NCBI GenBank assembly: GCA_031763025.1
Contig: JASSKH010000004.1
Location: 3,038,001 to 3,102,000 of the forward strand
Length of the DNA: 64,000 nucleotides
Source of the DNA: Macrocystis pyrifera
Taxonomy: Eukaryota; Sar; Phaeophyceae; Laminariales; Laminariaceae
Direction: 5' to 3'
The notes beneath the pieces were generated by a model, which saw only the letters and a list, made by a program, of their open reading frames with translations, was not told where the DNA came from and did not search any database. A program made the position numbers and the translations under genes. Below, in pieces: positions 46,430-58,681 of the stretch; the first letter of the stretch is position 1; the number at the start of each line of letters is the position of its first letter.

Positions 46430-48905
46430 TCATGATGAAGTTCCTGTGGAAACGGAAAGCGTCTTTCGGAAGGGTTTCGTCAAGAAGTCCGCATGTTCGT
46501 ATTCCGACCTCACATGCGTGATTTCAAACTCTCCCTTTTCGACAAGTTCTCGCAGGAAGTGGTGGCGGACATCTATGTGCTTCGAGTTAGAGTTCGTCAC
46601 AGGGTTGACCGCTATTTGGATCGCACCCTTGTTGTCCTCAAAGACCTGGATGCACGGATCCCCAAAATCAGGCAACAGGAAACGCCACACTGACCTTAGA
46701 AAAAGAGCCTCCTTGAAACCCTCTGTCATCGCAACGTACTCTGCTTCACTCGTGGAGAGTGTGGAAGTCTTCTGCGTCCTAGAAATCCATTGAATCGCCG
46801 CACCCCCACACATCACGGCTGCACCCGAGACAGACTTCCTCCTAGTGTCTCGGGGGCATAGACTGCGTCTGCATAAACCACCAACTCTAATCCACTGCCC
46901 CTCTGGAAAGTAATACCGTAGCTACTCGTCACCTTCAGATACTCCAAAATCCCTCTCGCAGCCAACCAGTGTTTGAGTTTGGGGCATGCATATACCTCGC
47001 GACCGCCCTTACGGCATTTGAGATATCAGGTCTCGTCTGGTTAGAAAGCCACAGCAAACTGCCTACTAGTTCACGATACGGCCATTCACCAGTGGGCTCC
47101 TCCTCGTCAAACACCTCCAGGAAAAGATCAGGGGAAAGTGGGGTGTTCCTACCAGTGGTCACGCCAAATTGCTTGACCGTCTTCTCCGCGAAAGATTTTT
47201 TGCGAAATTGTCAGTAGACCCGCGACCTTGTCTCTGGAATAGTGGCAACCGGCATACCATCGCAGCTCACCAAGGTTATTAATGGGGACTACGCGGTTCA
47301 GGTCCTCGCAGAAACGATCACATCTCTCCTTGCGGCCTACCGCAAAAATGTCGTCGACGTGAACCACAGCAATGATGGAAACAGACCCCGCCTCGATAAA
47401 TCGAAAAGCACACGGATCTGCGAGGCTCTGTTCAAAACTAAGACTCTTCAGGCGGGTGACCAAGTGTCTATGCCAGGATCTCGACGCCTGTTTCAAGCCG
47501 TATAGGCTACGATTCAAGCGCATTACTTTGCCGCTCAGATCACCACAGCCCTGTGGCATTCGCATCAAAACGAGTTCCTGTAGTTTCGGCCTGGACAAAC
47601 GCTTGTTGTACATCGAAATGGCATAAATCTAACTGTAACTCGCAGGCTATCGCAGCCATCATACGGATGCATGATGCGGCGGGGGTGCGGGCAAAAGTCT
47701 CGTAGTAATCAACTCCGGGGCGTTGGCTAAATCCTCTCGCCACTAGTCGCGCTTTCGCCTTCACTACCTTACCATGCTCATCTGCCTTCCAAGTGAACAC
47801 CCATTTGGCCGATACCACGTTCCCTCCCTTTTGCTGCTAAGCATCCCCGAAAGTCCCAGCTCCCTCGAGTCCGGCAATCTTCGTCTCCATTGCATGGGAC
47901 CAGTTCGCATGGTATTGCGAGAGCATCGCCTCCTGGTAGGTCGCGGGTTCCGAGAGTTGTCCCGCGTCACATGTTGGCAGAGCAGGGGCGGGTTGGTTGG
48001 GCGGGCGCTGGTTAAAAAGTGCGTGGTCAGCTGGCTGCGATGTACCAGTAGACGCCTGGTGTACGCCCTCGTCCTCGCGCGCGTCCGCCCCGGTTGGAGA
48101 AGCTCGTTGTCCGGGGGACCCCTCGTCGTCCTCGATCTGAGGTTCTCGGCCCCCGGTGGGGATGACGGTGACATCATCATCACCGTGGCATCCCCACTTG
48201 AAGCGGCGCCTTCGTCATCGCCCGTGTCCTAGCGCGCGTCCGCCCCAGGTGGAAGAGCTCGTTATCCCGGCGGCGCTCTTGCTCTTGAGGGGTATAGCCA
48301 TCCCATGCGTGTCGCGTCATCCTTGAACAGGATCAGGTACAGAGCCCCCCCAGCAGACGCGATTTTCCTGGGCCGGCAAGGTCAACAAAAACGCGCTGCA
48401 TGGGGAGTGCCTTCCGAGACGATGTAGTCGTAGGTATAGACGCACGCCTGCCTTTCGCCTGAACACATCCACTGCAAGTGACCAGAGTACCAGTGAGCTT
48501 GACGCCTTGCTGCTTGGCCGTCTCGCGCAAAAGGCCCTCGTGGGCGTGGGCGTTGCACACGTGAAAGACGTTGATATCCACCTCCTTGAAACGTCTAATG
48601 CCGGGACGAGTACGGCAGCAGCAATCGCCGGCGGAACGCGGGGGGGAGCGGGGGAAGGCATTCTTCCGGGGGATTAGCTGACGATGGCGCTGGCTCACTA
48701 CGTTCCGGCACTGTCGCAGGGTGTTTGTGAGGGTTGCTACCGCTGCTGTCATCGGTTCTATCGCTACCGGGGGGGGGTCTACCACTACCATCACCACCGG
48801 CGACAGCGGCATAGCAGATATTCCCGGCGTCCTCACCGTTGTAACGTCACAGGCACCGGCGCATGGGGGGGGGGGGGGGGGGTTGCAAAACCGTTGTACC
48901 ATCCA
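46430..48905 (-). mobile_element. Ty1/copia retrotransposon 2, decayed pol
   Basis: Read on the minus strand, pol domains follow in order. Integrase zinc finger: FHVCNAHAHEGLLRETAKQQ, then TCSGCVQAKGRR at about 48590-48440. Start of the integrase core: VFVDLAGPG at about 48390. Linker and RT: AKARLVARGFSQRPGVDYYE, HFDVQQAFVQ, LNRSLYGLKQASRSWHRHLV, VVHVDDIFAVGRKERCDRFC and ELVGSLLWLSNQTRPDISNA. RNase H: STSEAEYVAM, EDNKGAIQIAVNP, SKHIDVRHHFLREL, HADFLTKPF; it ends near 46430. Most of the integrase core, with its D-D-E residues, is missing between about 48330 and 48200. Frameshifts occur near 47595, 47200 and 46830, and a stop near 47837. Gag would lie beyond the gap. This copy keeps the RT block that copia 1 lost and is related to it (shared DDIFAVG-x-KERCDRF). 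Confidence 0.9.
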
Positions 48906-49074
48906 TCGCTACCGGCGGTCTACCGCTAACCATCACCCCCCGGCGACAGCGGCATAGCAGATACTCCCGGCGTCCTCACCGGTTATAACGTCACAGGCAC
49001 CGGCGCATGGGGGGAGGGGGGGGGGGTGCAACAAGGCCATCAAAGCTGTTGTACCCTGTACGGGGGGGGGGGGT

Positions 49075-49130
<56 letters not shown>
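48761..49130. repeat. G-rich minisatellite, about 145-bp unit, running into poly-G
   Basis: Unit 1 (48761-48905) and unit 2 (from 48906) share TCGCTACCGG, CGGCGACAGCGGCATAGCAG, CCCGGCGTCCTCACCG, CACAGGCACCGGCGCATGGG and a G-run of 8-18 bases. A third unit seems to start at about 49050 and dissolves into more than 70 nearly continuous G before the N block. On the minus strand it reads as a Pro-rich stretch just ahead of the copia 2 integrase zinc finger. The long G tract may be a sequencing artefact. Confidence 0.8.
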
Positions 49131-49230
49131 NNNNNNNNNNNNNNNNNNNNNNNNNNNNNNNNNNNNNNNNNNNNNNNNNNNNNNNNNNNNNNNNNNNNNN
49201 NNNNNNNNNNNNNNNNNNNNNNNNNNNNNN
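49131..49230. other. Assembly gap, 100 N
   Basis: Exactly 100 N, the usual placeholder for a gap of unknown size, directly after the poly-G tract. The true distance, and perhaps the Gag part of copia element 2, are missing here. Confidence 0.99.
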
Positions 49231-52200
49231 GGTTCGTAACTATGCAATGGTCAATCTACTGCGCTCGATGATCGACTGCGTATTAGGTTGGTGATCCCTT
49301 GATTTAAACGGTTGAGGCTGGACGACATGCACAGCAGCAGAGCCTACTCCATGCATTTAAAAAGTAGAAAATTATTAGAGCTATACCGCTGGTAGTTCAT
49401 ACGATAGTGCTGCTGCTGTCGTCTGTAAGCACCTGTTTACGTTTGCTGTTGCACGTACAGTGGACAGAACCATCAGCACAGGTCATGTCTAATGCGCTCG
49501 ATGAACTTCTGACTCCTGAATTAGTGTTAAATCTTGATTAAACGTGATCGCGCTTTGGGGCTGGATGGCTAGCGACCACTTCGGGACCAATATTACATAA
49601 TAGCAGTAACATGTGCTATTCTACGGTGCGTAATACTACTATAGGGTATACGAAGATCCACCCCACTGCCAATAGTCTAAGCAGGTGTAGAAATCGAACT
49701 TTTCCCCAGCACCATATACACGTTTTTCTGCAGATGAGAACCTTAGTTTCAACACCTCTGTCAACACCCCAAACACGTCCGAAACGCTCTCATCCTGCGA
49801 AGGTAATTCTGTATCATTGTTTCTATGTTGAATGCTTGACCCTTTAAGATCAATGAAACAGAAGCGTTTCATATATTACATTTGCATTGAGGTGCTTTGT
49901 TCAGCAGCCGTATATTTGAGAGGATTTTGAGAGCTATTATTGCAATTGCCCACGTAGAACTGTTTTTCGTTCGTAGAAAAAGAGACATGTGACGATTAAT
50001 CTGGCGGAAGACCGTCACGTGAAAACCAATTGCTCTTGAATTTTATCTAGTTAATTCCTAGAAAAATAGCGAGAAACCCTTCCGCTAACCATTCTACAGG
50101 TAGAACCGAGCTTCGTTTTCGAACGAAACGGCATGACGCAAGATAAGTCCTGAATTTGTGAACAACAATCGATTTTTAGCAGGATTATGATAGATTTTGG
50201 GATGCGATTTCGGGCCTACCCATATAATTTACTTGGAATTATGTAAGTCTCGTTTTCGATCGGCTGTTATGTTTCCAACGTTGACGATCACGACCGAGGA
50301 CGTTTTAGCTTTTGATTCACCATATTTCATAGGTTATACGAGCACCGATGTCAAATCGGACAAATAGCCCTGCACGGGCAATACGTACGGCACCAGTTAA
50401 GCTCGTAAAAATTGACGTACTCGTACCATAATAACCCGACAGTACCTAAACCGTATACTAGTATCACACAAGATGACACCCAGCCAGGAGACGAATTTAC
50501 AGACCCAGTTTCCCCCAAAACATGGGGGACACACACAACGAAAATGGTGGCTTCGGAAAGACGTCGTCGAGAAGTTTGCATAGACTCGTTGTCCGGAATC
50601 CCCGCTTTGAAAATGGTCCGAGCAGGTGTGTTCTCTCGCGTGTTGTGCGGTATAGGTATGATACGCGTCGAGCGTACAACATCAAAAAATAAATCATGAA
50701 ATCATGTACCGGGTATGTGGTCATTTTGCTTGCGGTTCCTAAAAACCAGAATTGTTGAATGAAGCAATCAATTCATGACACCAATGTACTCACAAAGCAG
50801 GGTCGACAAAAAGGCGAACAAATGATGCGCTGGCCCACACATCGCGCCAAGCATTCGCCCAAGGCAGCATCCACCTGTAGCTGCGAGTGCATACCCACGC
50901 AACGCTTGTTTACCTCCACCCGCTCTTTTTCGTTCAAGGTGAACAACATAGCGAGAACTGGGTTTGTTCCGCGTAAGGGATGTTTTTTTTTTTTTTCCGT
51001 CTCGGAGGAAACATTCTGGGGGGCCTTTTTTTTCATGCTAGTTAACATGTATACACTGTTTTTTCGTTGGGGCGCAAACAACTCGTCATTTTCGCAGATT
51101 CCAGTTCAGACGTTCGCCGTTTCGCACTGCCGGAGGACGAAACAGGCGTCGAACAAAATAACAACATAAAAGAAAATACGATTTCAACGATCCTTCATAT
51201 CGCATCCGGCCCTGCACTTTGTGCTGTCGTCGTCGCGTGCACGGGGTCGACGCGGCGAGAGACGGCTGTCTTCTCCTTGTGTGCACGCCATCCCCCTGAA
51301 CCGCGGCCAAACACGAGGTCATACGTACCATGACGGTGCAGCCGCGACACCGCACTACTGTAATCCAATCAAAGTACGGCCCATCAAATACCAGCCACAA
51401 CATACAAAATGCCAAAAAAAAACATCAAATGCAACATCAGAATTCTGCGTTATTATTCCAACAAAATTACAACAGATCAAATACCGGCCACCATATACAA
51501 AAACACCAAAAAAACACCAATTTGCAACATCAGAATTCAGTGGTCTTATTGCAGACAGCCCAGAAATTGCGGTATCAAATCTCGAACATGATGCGTTTAG
51601 TTCAGTGTTCGCGACATCTATCGTCGAGTCTATTGCGCACATCCTAGCGCTCGCTCTATGGAACATCTTAAATATAGGGTATATCCCAATGTTCGCAGAA
51701 TCAAAAATACAACAATCTGCGAAGAACGCAAGAGTTCTCAACAGTATTGAACCTCGAACACACTGAATACCGCCCAGTACCTGGCGAAATGCTAGTTCAA
51801 TGCGGGCTATGGTAGAGTCCGCCTATTCGGCGAAAGCATTTTACGACCGACGGCCCTCCTGAATACTAGTTAATGCGTACGAGAGAAAAAAAGGCTCAAA
51901 CTTTCTGAAATAGAAGCAGCAGCGGCATCGCCACCGTCATCAGACGGACCAGGGCACCCATGCATATTGATAGTCGTACATATATGAGGCACGGAATACG
52001 TGGTATGAATAAAAAAAGTTCACTTGCTTGGAGATGATATCGTATCGTGGGGATGCCGTCCATCCATATATATGTTCCAATATTATTATTGCCATCCGAC
52101 AATTTAATACTACGTATATCACGAGTTTCAACGTTGATCACTCAAAACCACCTCGAAAGAAGGAGCCCACGAAGACCATTGAGCCCTAAGCGCAAGGTCT

Positions 52201-52260
52201 AACGCCCTCACTGGTACACCTTACTGTTTCTGGTCTGCGTTTGCTGGTGCCCTGTGACAG
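49231..52260. other. Upstream flank of gene B; no exon recognised, one 93-bp tandem repeat
   Basis: A 93-bp unit is repeated about twice at 51383-51475 and 51476-51555 (ATCAAATACCAGCCACAACA; TGCAACATCAGAATTC). The open frame over it (51221-51766) is probably a by-product. The signal-peptide exon expected for gene B was not found; it may lie here unrecognised or in the gap. A run of T with two interruptions is at 50982-50997. Confidence 0.4.
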
Positions 52261-55200
52261 GTCAACCTCGCCATCGTCCTGGACGGGTCAGGCAGCATTA
52301 GCAGCGCGGACTTCGCGCTGGAGCAGGGCTTCGCCGAGGACTCCGTAGCCGCTTTTGCCGCACGCAACCTGTTCGACAACGGGGGGACAGCCTCCTACGT
52401 GCAGTACGCAGGCTCTTTAGTCTCCTCTGGTACGTTCTCCTCCTCTCAAGAATTCAACGACTTTGCCGATGCTGACGTCCAAGGTGGGACGGGGACCGTC
52501 ACGTCCGTCGGCATCGATGAAGGCACTCGGCTCCTAGGCACTAACCCTGCAAGCGCTTCGTTCATGATCGTCATCACCAACGGGCAAAGCAACAGCATCG
52601 CCGACACCACAGCAGCAGCAGACGCCGCCAGGGCTGAGGGCATAGTCGTATTTGCGGTGGGAGTAGGTGAGCTTGCCGCATCATGTGGCCGTACGTAAGT
52701 GTCCGTCGATGCACTCTGAGTGCGGAATTTTGTTAAATGATTCCATTTTTCTGGCGCGAATAGTAGGAGTACTTGGTGATGGGGTAAACTAAACCTTGAA
52801 CGTTGCGGAAGAACACATTCAAGCTTCATTCGCACATATTTCAAGGTGGTTGAGTTGCCCGTAGATACATGCGCTGCGATATCGCGGTTGCACCCCAATT
52901 TTCCTAGGCTTCTCACCTCAAACGATCCAACCGACAAAAAACGAAAGAAGAAAAGTGCAAACCGATCGACGATCTATCCCACGGGTTTGGTATCGTCAAA
53001 CACGAAATTATGATATTCCGACGAGAAGGCATACCTTATTGAGTACTTCCGGACCTCATCAGTCAGACAGCATTTGGCCAAAACGCGCTACCTCCATGTA
53101 TTGTAGAATGTGCCCGTAATCGAAAAACGTGGTACTGTACACAGAAATTTAACGAAAATCTACGTTTTATTGCACTAGAGAGAAACCGTTAGGGGCAATA
53201 ACTAAAACTGACGAGCATCCACCCCACGAAGCAGCCCGGATCGCTTGGGGAAGGGGGTCTGCGCAACATACCACGGCATGGAGGTGGTTCAGTGTTTTCT
53301 TAGCTCCGTGCGTGAGCGGCTCCTTATCTCAACCGAAAACTGCTTGCAAGGGTCTTTGTTCGCGCGACCCGATCAACATATACGTGCGCTACTACGGTAG
53401 TCCTGAAGCAAATATTCTACAGGGAGTAGAGCATTGTAATAATAAGCGGTATTCTAATAGTTATCCCTCCGAGGCGCTCAACCGGTCAAGATGCATTGAC
53501 CCAGAGTATAGTGCCTCCGAGATGCGTTGCTTACCGGTGAGTTCAAAATTTCCAACAGAGTGGATGTTCGACACGTGCGCAGCATGCGATTAGTCGGACT
53601 GCTGACCATTTTTCATACACCCGTGATAAATTTCGCGCTTGTCGTTTTTTTTCTTACGGGATAGGGCGCAAAATTCAGAGACCACAATGGAAATGAAAAA
53701 CCTACGTATATCGCATATATCCGGTACGTCTGCACACCATGTTCAGTTCTGATTGTTTGCTTCCACCAGCACAGGTAGTCGAATAATATCTAGCTCCGAA
53801 AACGGTCGGAGTGAAAAATAATGTCAACAACGCAGAAGAACACCGCCGCAGCCCGTCAGGAATCGTACAGCAAAATACAGAGTGATGTGCCTTTTCTGCC
53901 GTCGTCGCGTTATGTGTATACCACGTTTAGGATGCGGAAGTGTCAGAGCCGTTTGTTTCGAAAAAAAAACTGAATCCGAATCAGTCGATGTTCATACAGA
54001 GTGAATACTGTACACCCCAGACAGCTCCGCAAATTAAATTTAGGGTTGATTCAAATGAGTGATGTACGTTGACACGCAGGAGCAAGCATATCAATAATGC
54101 ATACGTACGCCAGGTCACGATCTAGATCAATCTAAATCACCCTTCATTCTGTCTTGCCGCAATGAGATTTCAAGTCAAAAACACCCTAAAGCCAGATTGC
54201 TAAACCTACCCAATCCACTTCCAGAAACATAACATAAATCACGCAGAATGTATGGATCCCTCCCAGCACTGTGAGCTAGAATGTCCGGATCAAAAAGTTG
54301 TATATCCTGATAGATCTAGATCAATTTTGTGGAAATTGACTTTATGTCCGATGCGTGCAATGTAGCCTTATCTCTGGTCGCACCCCTTTCATCGCCCGCT
54401 GCAGGCGCCGGGGTTGGCGATGCTGAACTTCTCGCGATCGGAGGCGACGCCGCCAACGTCTTCCAAGTCGAAGAGTTCGCCCTTCTTGACGGTAAGCAGC
54501 GGACCACAACAGGCAGCTCGGGAATGTCGAGCTTGAAAGCAGACCATTGTCGTGTTTCGACGGAACACGTTTCGGAGACAGGATAATAGTGTAATAACTC
54601 GACGATATCACTATTAATATGAGAGGAATTTTTATGTTCTGAACAGTTGTGCATGTGTTAGTTTACTTTTTCGTGCATGTGGTGTCGTTCAACGTGGCAC
54701 ACCGGGTTGCAACATCGTAGGTAACAGGCTCCTACATGTCGGCCATCGATTCTGTAGACTTCTTTTTTTGTGATACCCCCCTGTGCACACGCGCGTATTT
54801 TCCGTTTGCGTCAAAATTGCTCTCGCCGAGTTCGTAGTCCGAGGAGGGGTATACATTGTCGCCCGTTGTGGTCTGTTCGTCGTGCCCTCGAATGTTGCTA
54901 AAGTAAGGCTGGTACGTGGTACCAGATCTCCCGCCGTGATTTGGACTTTGTTTTGCAAAACATGTTTATAATCAACTGCTGACAGGGCATACAGTGTGTA
55001 CTCGTGGGCGGAATTCCAAAGGGCCGAAGTAGGAGGGAGAGATAAAACAAGGGCGAAGTTAGGAAATGGATAGAAAGAATCGGAATACAACAAATGGCAT
55101 GTGCGGTGTTGTATTCGCGTTTGGCGTTCGTGGACGCGCTGAGCTGTTGACTTGTTAGGCACAAGTAGGGACACCAGCTCTGAGCTACGGTTATTACGTA

Positions 55201-58200
55201 GTCAGCCAAAGCATGTGGTGGGTCGAATGTGCTGTACTATTCACGCAGCGAACAGGTGTCGAACAAATGACGTTCTCTGATTTGGCCCAGACACGGTACA
55301 ATCACACTCGTACCATGTGTCGTATGTCTTAAAATCAATCAACCAGCGCGATCGGAAACACGATACACTCACCATTAACAGCAGTGTCACAGAGTATTGG
55401 GAATACTATACTTGAGCAACTGCTGCTTATGCTTATAATACATGATAAATACTTGTGTTTCTGTAGTGTCGACTATGTACGGCGGCCGCCACCTTGTCGT
55501 TGAAGAGACGAATAGAGGTGAATCAGGACCGTTCATAACGACCATATAATACTATTGATACTTGAGACACACGTGAATGGGTCGTATCATTGGGGCAAGG
55601 GCTCCAGATGTGTGAATAACATGCTCAAGTTGTATGATGGTATCAATAGCTCCAGACATGATGCAGGAACCGTGTCAACACCGCACACTAAAGACTCCAA
55701 ATGGGGACATGTCTCTCAACCTAGTATTTTTTTCCCTCATAGCGGAACGTCAACATTAAATCGTGTTAGATCCGCATTTCCCACCGCATCGACACGAACG
55801 CCTTCACCTGCGTGTCAACACTCGTACATGTATACAGTAGCATGTTCAATGAGGCACGTCCTACCACCACACTTGTATCTATATGTACAACATACGACAA
55901 GAACATTGTTGTTGCGTACATATTCTACATTATTGAAGAGTATTTTGTCTCTGAATTCGGAGGCAGACCTCCAAAGAGGCTAAGGCATTTGCCCGAAACC
56001 GAAACGAAATAAAAATGACGCATTACCAACGGTAATATTTACTGTAGCAGCACTCACACTCTGTCGTGGGTCTAGCCAGCGCCATGCCACCGTCACAACT
56101 TACTAGCAAAATCCGCCCTTCTGTCCTTCTATCGCCTTTGCAACTTCCATAACGCGCGATTCGTAGCGGCCTTGGAGAGCATCTTCTCGTCGGGTGGCGG
56201 CACCATCATACCGTGCCCATCAACAGGCGCCACGGTGACGATCGAGTTCAGCGTTCCGATCGCCTCCACCGCCACCGGATCCGTCTCCGGAAGCACCGTC
56301 ACCTTTTCCGCAGCCGACCTCGAGGCTAACGCCATGGTTTTCGATGTTCTACTGGAGGTGTGCGACCAGGCCCCCGGTGGCAGCGTCGTCGTGTCCGCGG
56401 ATTACACCGACGACCAGGGCAACACTCCCGACCTGTCTATGATCACCGGCTTGGTCGTCGGAAACGACTTATGCGCGTCTCCTACACCAGTGCCTAGTAA
56501 GATGTCAATGGTGCCTACTCCATACCCCACGACGATGTCACGGGAGCCTACTCCAACGCCGAGCAAGATGTCACCCGAGCCTACTCCGTACCCCACCAAG
56601 ATGACACCGGAGCCCACCCCATGCCCGACTAAGATGGCGCCGGAGCCTACCCGATGCCCAACCAGGAAGTACAAAACACACCCTAAGCGCGGCGAACACC
56701 TCAAGTGTGGCGCGCCCAAATACTCCAGGTACCTTGGCTGCTACGCGGATGAGCTTCAGCACCGTTCCCTCGATTGCCCCAGCTACAGGTCGGAGCACAT
56801 GACGGCGCAGGTGAGGAAACACGGATAGTTCACGACTATCAAAAGGATGATTGCGATTTACCCAACTTGGTTATAGTTCTTGTGTTACAACTGTTCGGCG
56901 GCAATTCGGAATTTTCACAAGGCTGTCGCTAAAACTGACTAAAAACAACCATGTGAACGGAATCTTCTAATCACAAGACAGGTTAGCAAATGCGGTAACT
57001 ATGATTGGCGGGGCCCTCTGGGTTATCTGCAATTGTCTAAATGTGGCAGTACGCACGTTTGGTTTGAGTGACTGTGCCGCTCTGCCACACTTACATATTT
57101 TGTTGTTGACGTTTTTGTTGCTGCCACAACCCAATGTAAGATACCTACGTAGACGCTCCCCGCGAGTACCCAGGTGCGCTATTCTTGGGCGACATCCGCT
57201 AGTTGTATTTTTAGGTCGGCGATTGCCATATCAGAAGATAGCGTAATATTCTGATTGACTTACGTCACGCCCGCGAGGTATGCCACGATAGGGGCGCATC
57301 TACTTGCTGTCTGAGGCCCCTCACATGAAGAGCTTTGTATTAATAGTAAGTCAAACAGCGGTTATAAGAAACGTGCATACTGAAACTTAAATAAGACTCA
57401 TGGCCTACGAGGTCGACATCGAAAAATACAGTAGTAGAATACAGCATTGGGGTCCTCAGTGTTTACGAGACCCCCTCAGGCATCAGTCATGAGCCGGAAA
57501 CAATTTGGCTGAACAATGCTAATCCATTTCGTATCACGGCGCCTGGCCTCGCTGAAGTACCGCCTGAGTGCAGTGCACGCCACGTCTACTCGCGGATAGC
57601 GAATTCCGCGATCGTATTACGTGTGGTGTCGCGAAGAGCGTGGGGCCGGGTAGCGATCGGCCCACGTGTGTAGTTAGTTGCGTGGTTCTTGCCCTGGTTA
57701 TTTGACGTGTCTACTGCGTACACGTAGACCATGTATATGTCTGCTTGGGCATAGTTTGGTATTATCCGGAAACCCAGATCGTTCCGGGCGCTGATTTCCC
57801 AAACCTCAATATGTGTGCTTGCTCTTGGGTTTTAAGATGTTGCTCTCATCCCACCGAACGTTTGACGGTCAATGGTTTCATTTATGTTTTTCACCCGGAC
57901 TGGTTTTGAGTTTGCAAACAGCATGATAGGATATTGCCACCTACGTTTGTGGATCGTCGTGCACGTGAGGACGCACGGATAACATAGAAGCCTCCCAACT
58001 AATAACAGGTGCAGCAGGTCATTCCATACTTTCCTCGTCTCCGTGCAATGTTTCCTCAGATGTGCGCGGAGAACTGCAGTGGGTACGAGTACTTCGGCAC
58101 GGCATACTCTTCAGGTGCGTCGAGTTTCCCTCTATCCAGCAATGATGAGACATGAGTATCTATGTCTATGATGGGACTCGTTTTTGTCGAAACATGCATG

Positions 58201-58681
58201 CTAGGGCAGCTCCTCCATGATAGCACTCATTATCTCGGGCATGCTACGGCGGGGAGTGGCTCCTAATGTTTCTGGGGCTCTCCAATGGACTAGGTCATTC
58301 CCTCATTCAATGTTTCGCATGGAGAGAATCTTAATCCCGCAAATCCGGCGAACACCTCCAGGTCCTAGGTGCGCGACGATGTTTACGATGTTGGCTGTGT
58401 ACATAGTTTACTATCACCATCAGTGAGAAATATCGGCAAGACGTTCTATCTTAGCCCGCATCAAACCTCCGCTCCCACGTTTTGACTCAAGCAACACTTG
58501 TTGCATTTTTTCGTCTGTTAATTATCGTGGCCTCGGGTCCACAGACTGCCACTGCGGTGACTGCAAACCTACCAACAAGCGGGGCAAGTGCGACTACGAG
58601 TGCTCCGGAGACAAGTCGGAGGAGTGTGGGGGCGTTGCCCGCATGAGCGTCTATAAGTACGACAATTACGGGGGTTACTGA
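52261..58681 (+). CDS. vWA-WSC domain protein, gene B (5' end not identified)
   Basis: Five exons join in frame: 52261-52666, 54405-54491, 56167-56810, 58060-58114 and 58545-58681, ending in TGA (1329 nt, 442 residues read). All introns are GT-AG. Exon 1 starts after TGTGACAG with VNLAIVLDGSGSIS, the first strand and metal motif of a vWA domain; exon 2 closes it (NVFQVEEFALLDG). Exon 3 has the unnamed middle domain (PCPSTGATVTI, YTDDQGNTPDLS), a linker of 11-residue Pro/Thr repeats, and the start of the WSC domain (YLGCYADELQHRSL). Exons 4-5 complete it (YEYFGTAYS, CHCGDCKPTNKRGKCDYECS, CGGVARMSVYKY). Exons 1 and 2 have exactly the lengths seen in gene A, and all phases match. The usual Asp of the third metal-site motif is Asn here (VITNGQSN against VITDGLSD in gene A). 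Likely a secreted carbohydrate-binding adhesion-type protein. The upstream exon with a signal peptide is not identified. Confidence 0.87.
56481..56663 (+). repeat. 33-bp coding minisatellite in gene B linker
   Basis: Five 33-bp units starting at 56481, 56514, 56547, 56580 and 56613, plus a partial unit from 56646. Each encodes 11 residues of the form PTPYPTKMxPE. Variation falls mainly at the fourth, fifth and ninth to eleventh positions. Gene A has only a short Pro-rich linker here, so the array expanded after the paralogs split, or was lost from gene A. Confidence 0.95.

Noticed and set aside
48933-49247. Poly-Pro and poly-Gly frames across the gap
   Set aside because: They come from the G tract and the N block and cannot be judged as coding.
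51221-51766. A 181-codon plus-strand frame just upstream of gene B
   Set aside because: Its internal peptide repeat reflects a 93-bp DNA tandem repeat. It has no signal peptide and no donor that would link it to the vWA exon.
55812-56012. Short plus-strand frame with NIVVAYIFYIIEEYFVSEFG
   Set aside because: It looks somewhat protein-like but lies inside an intron of gene B, is only 66 codons long and matches no family I can name.
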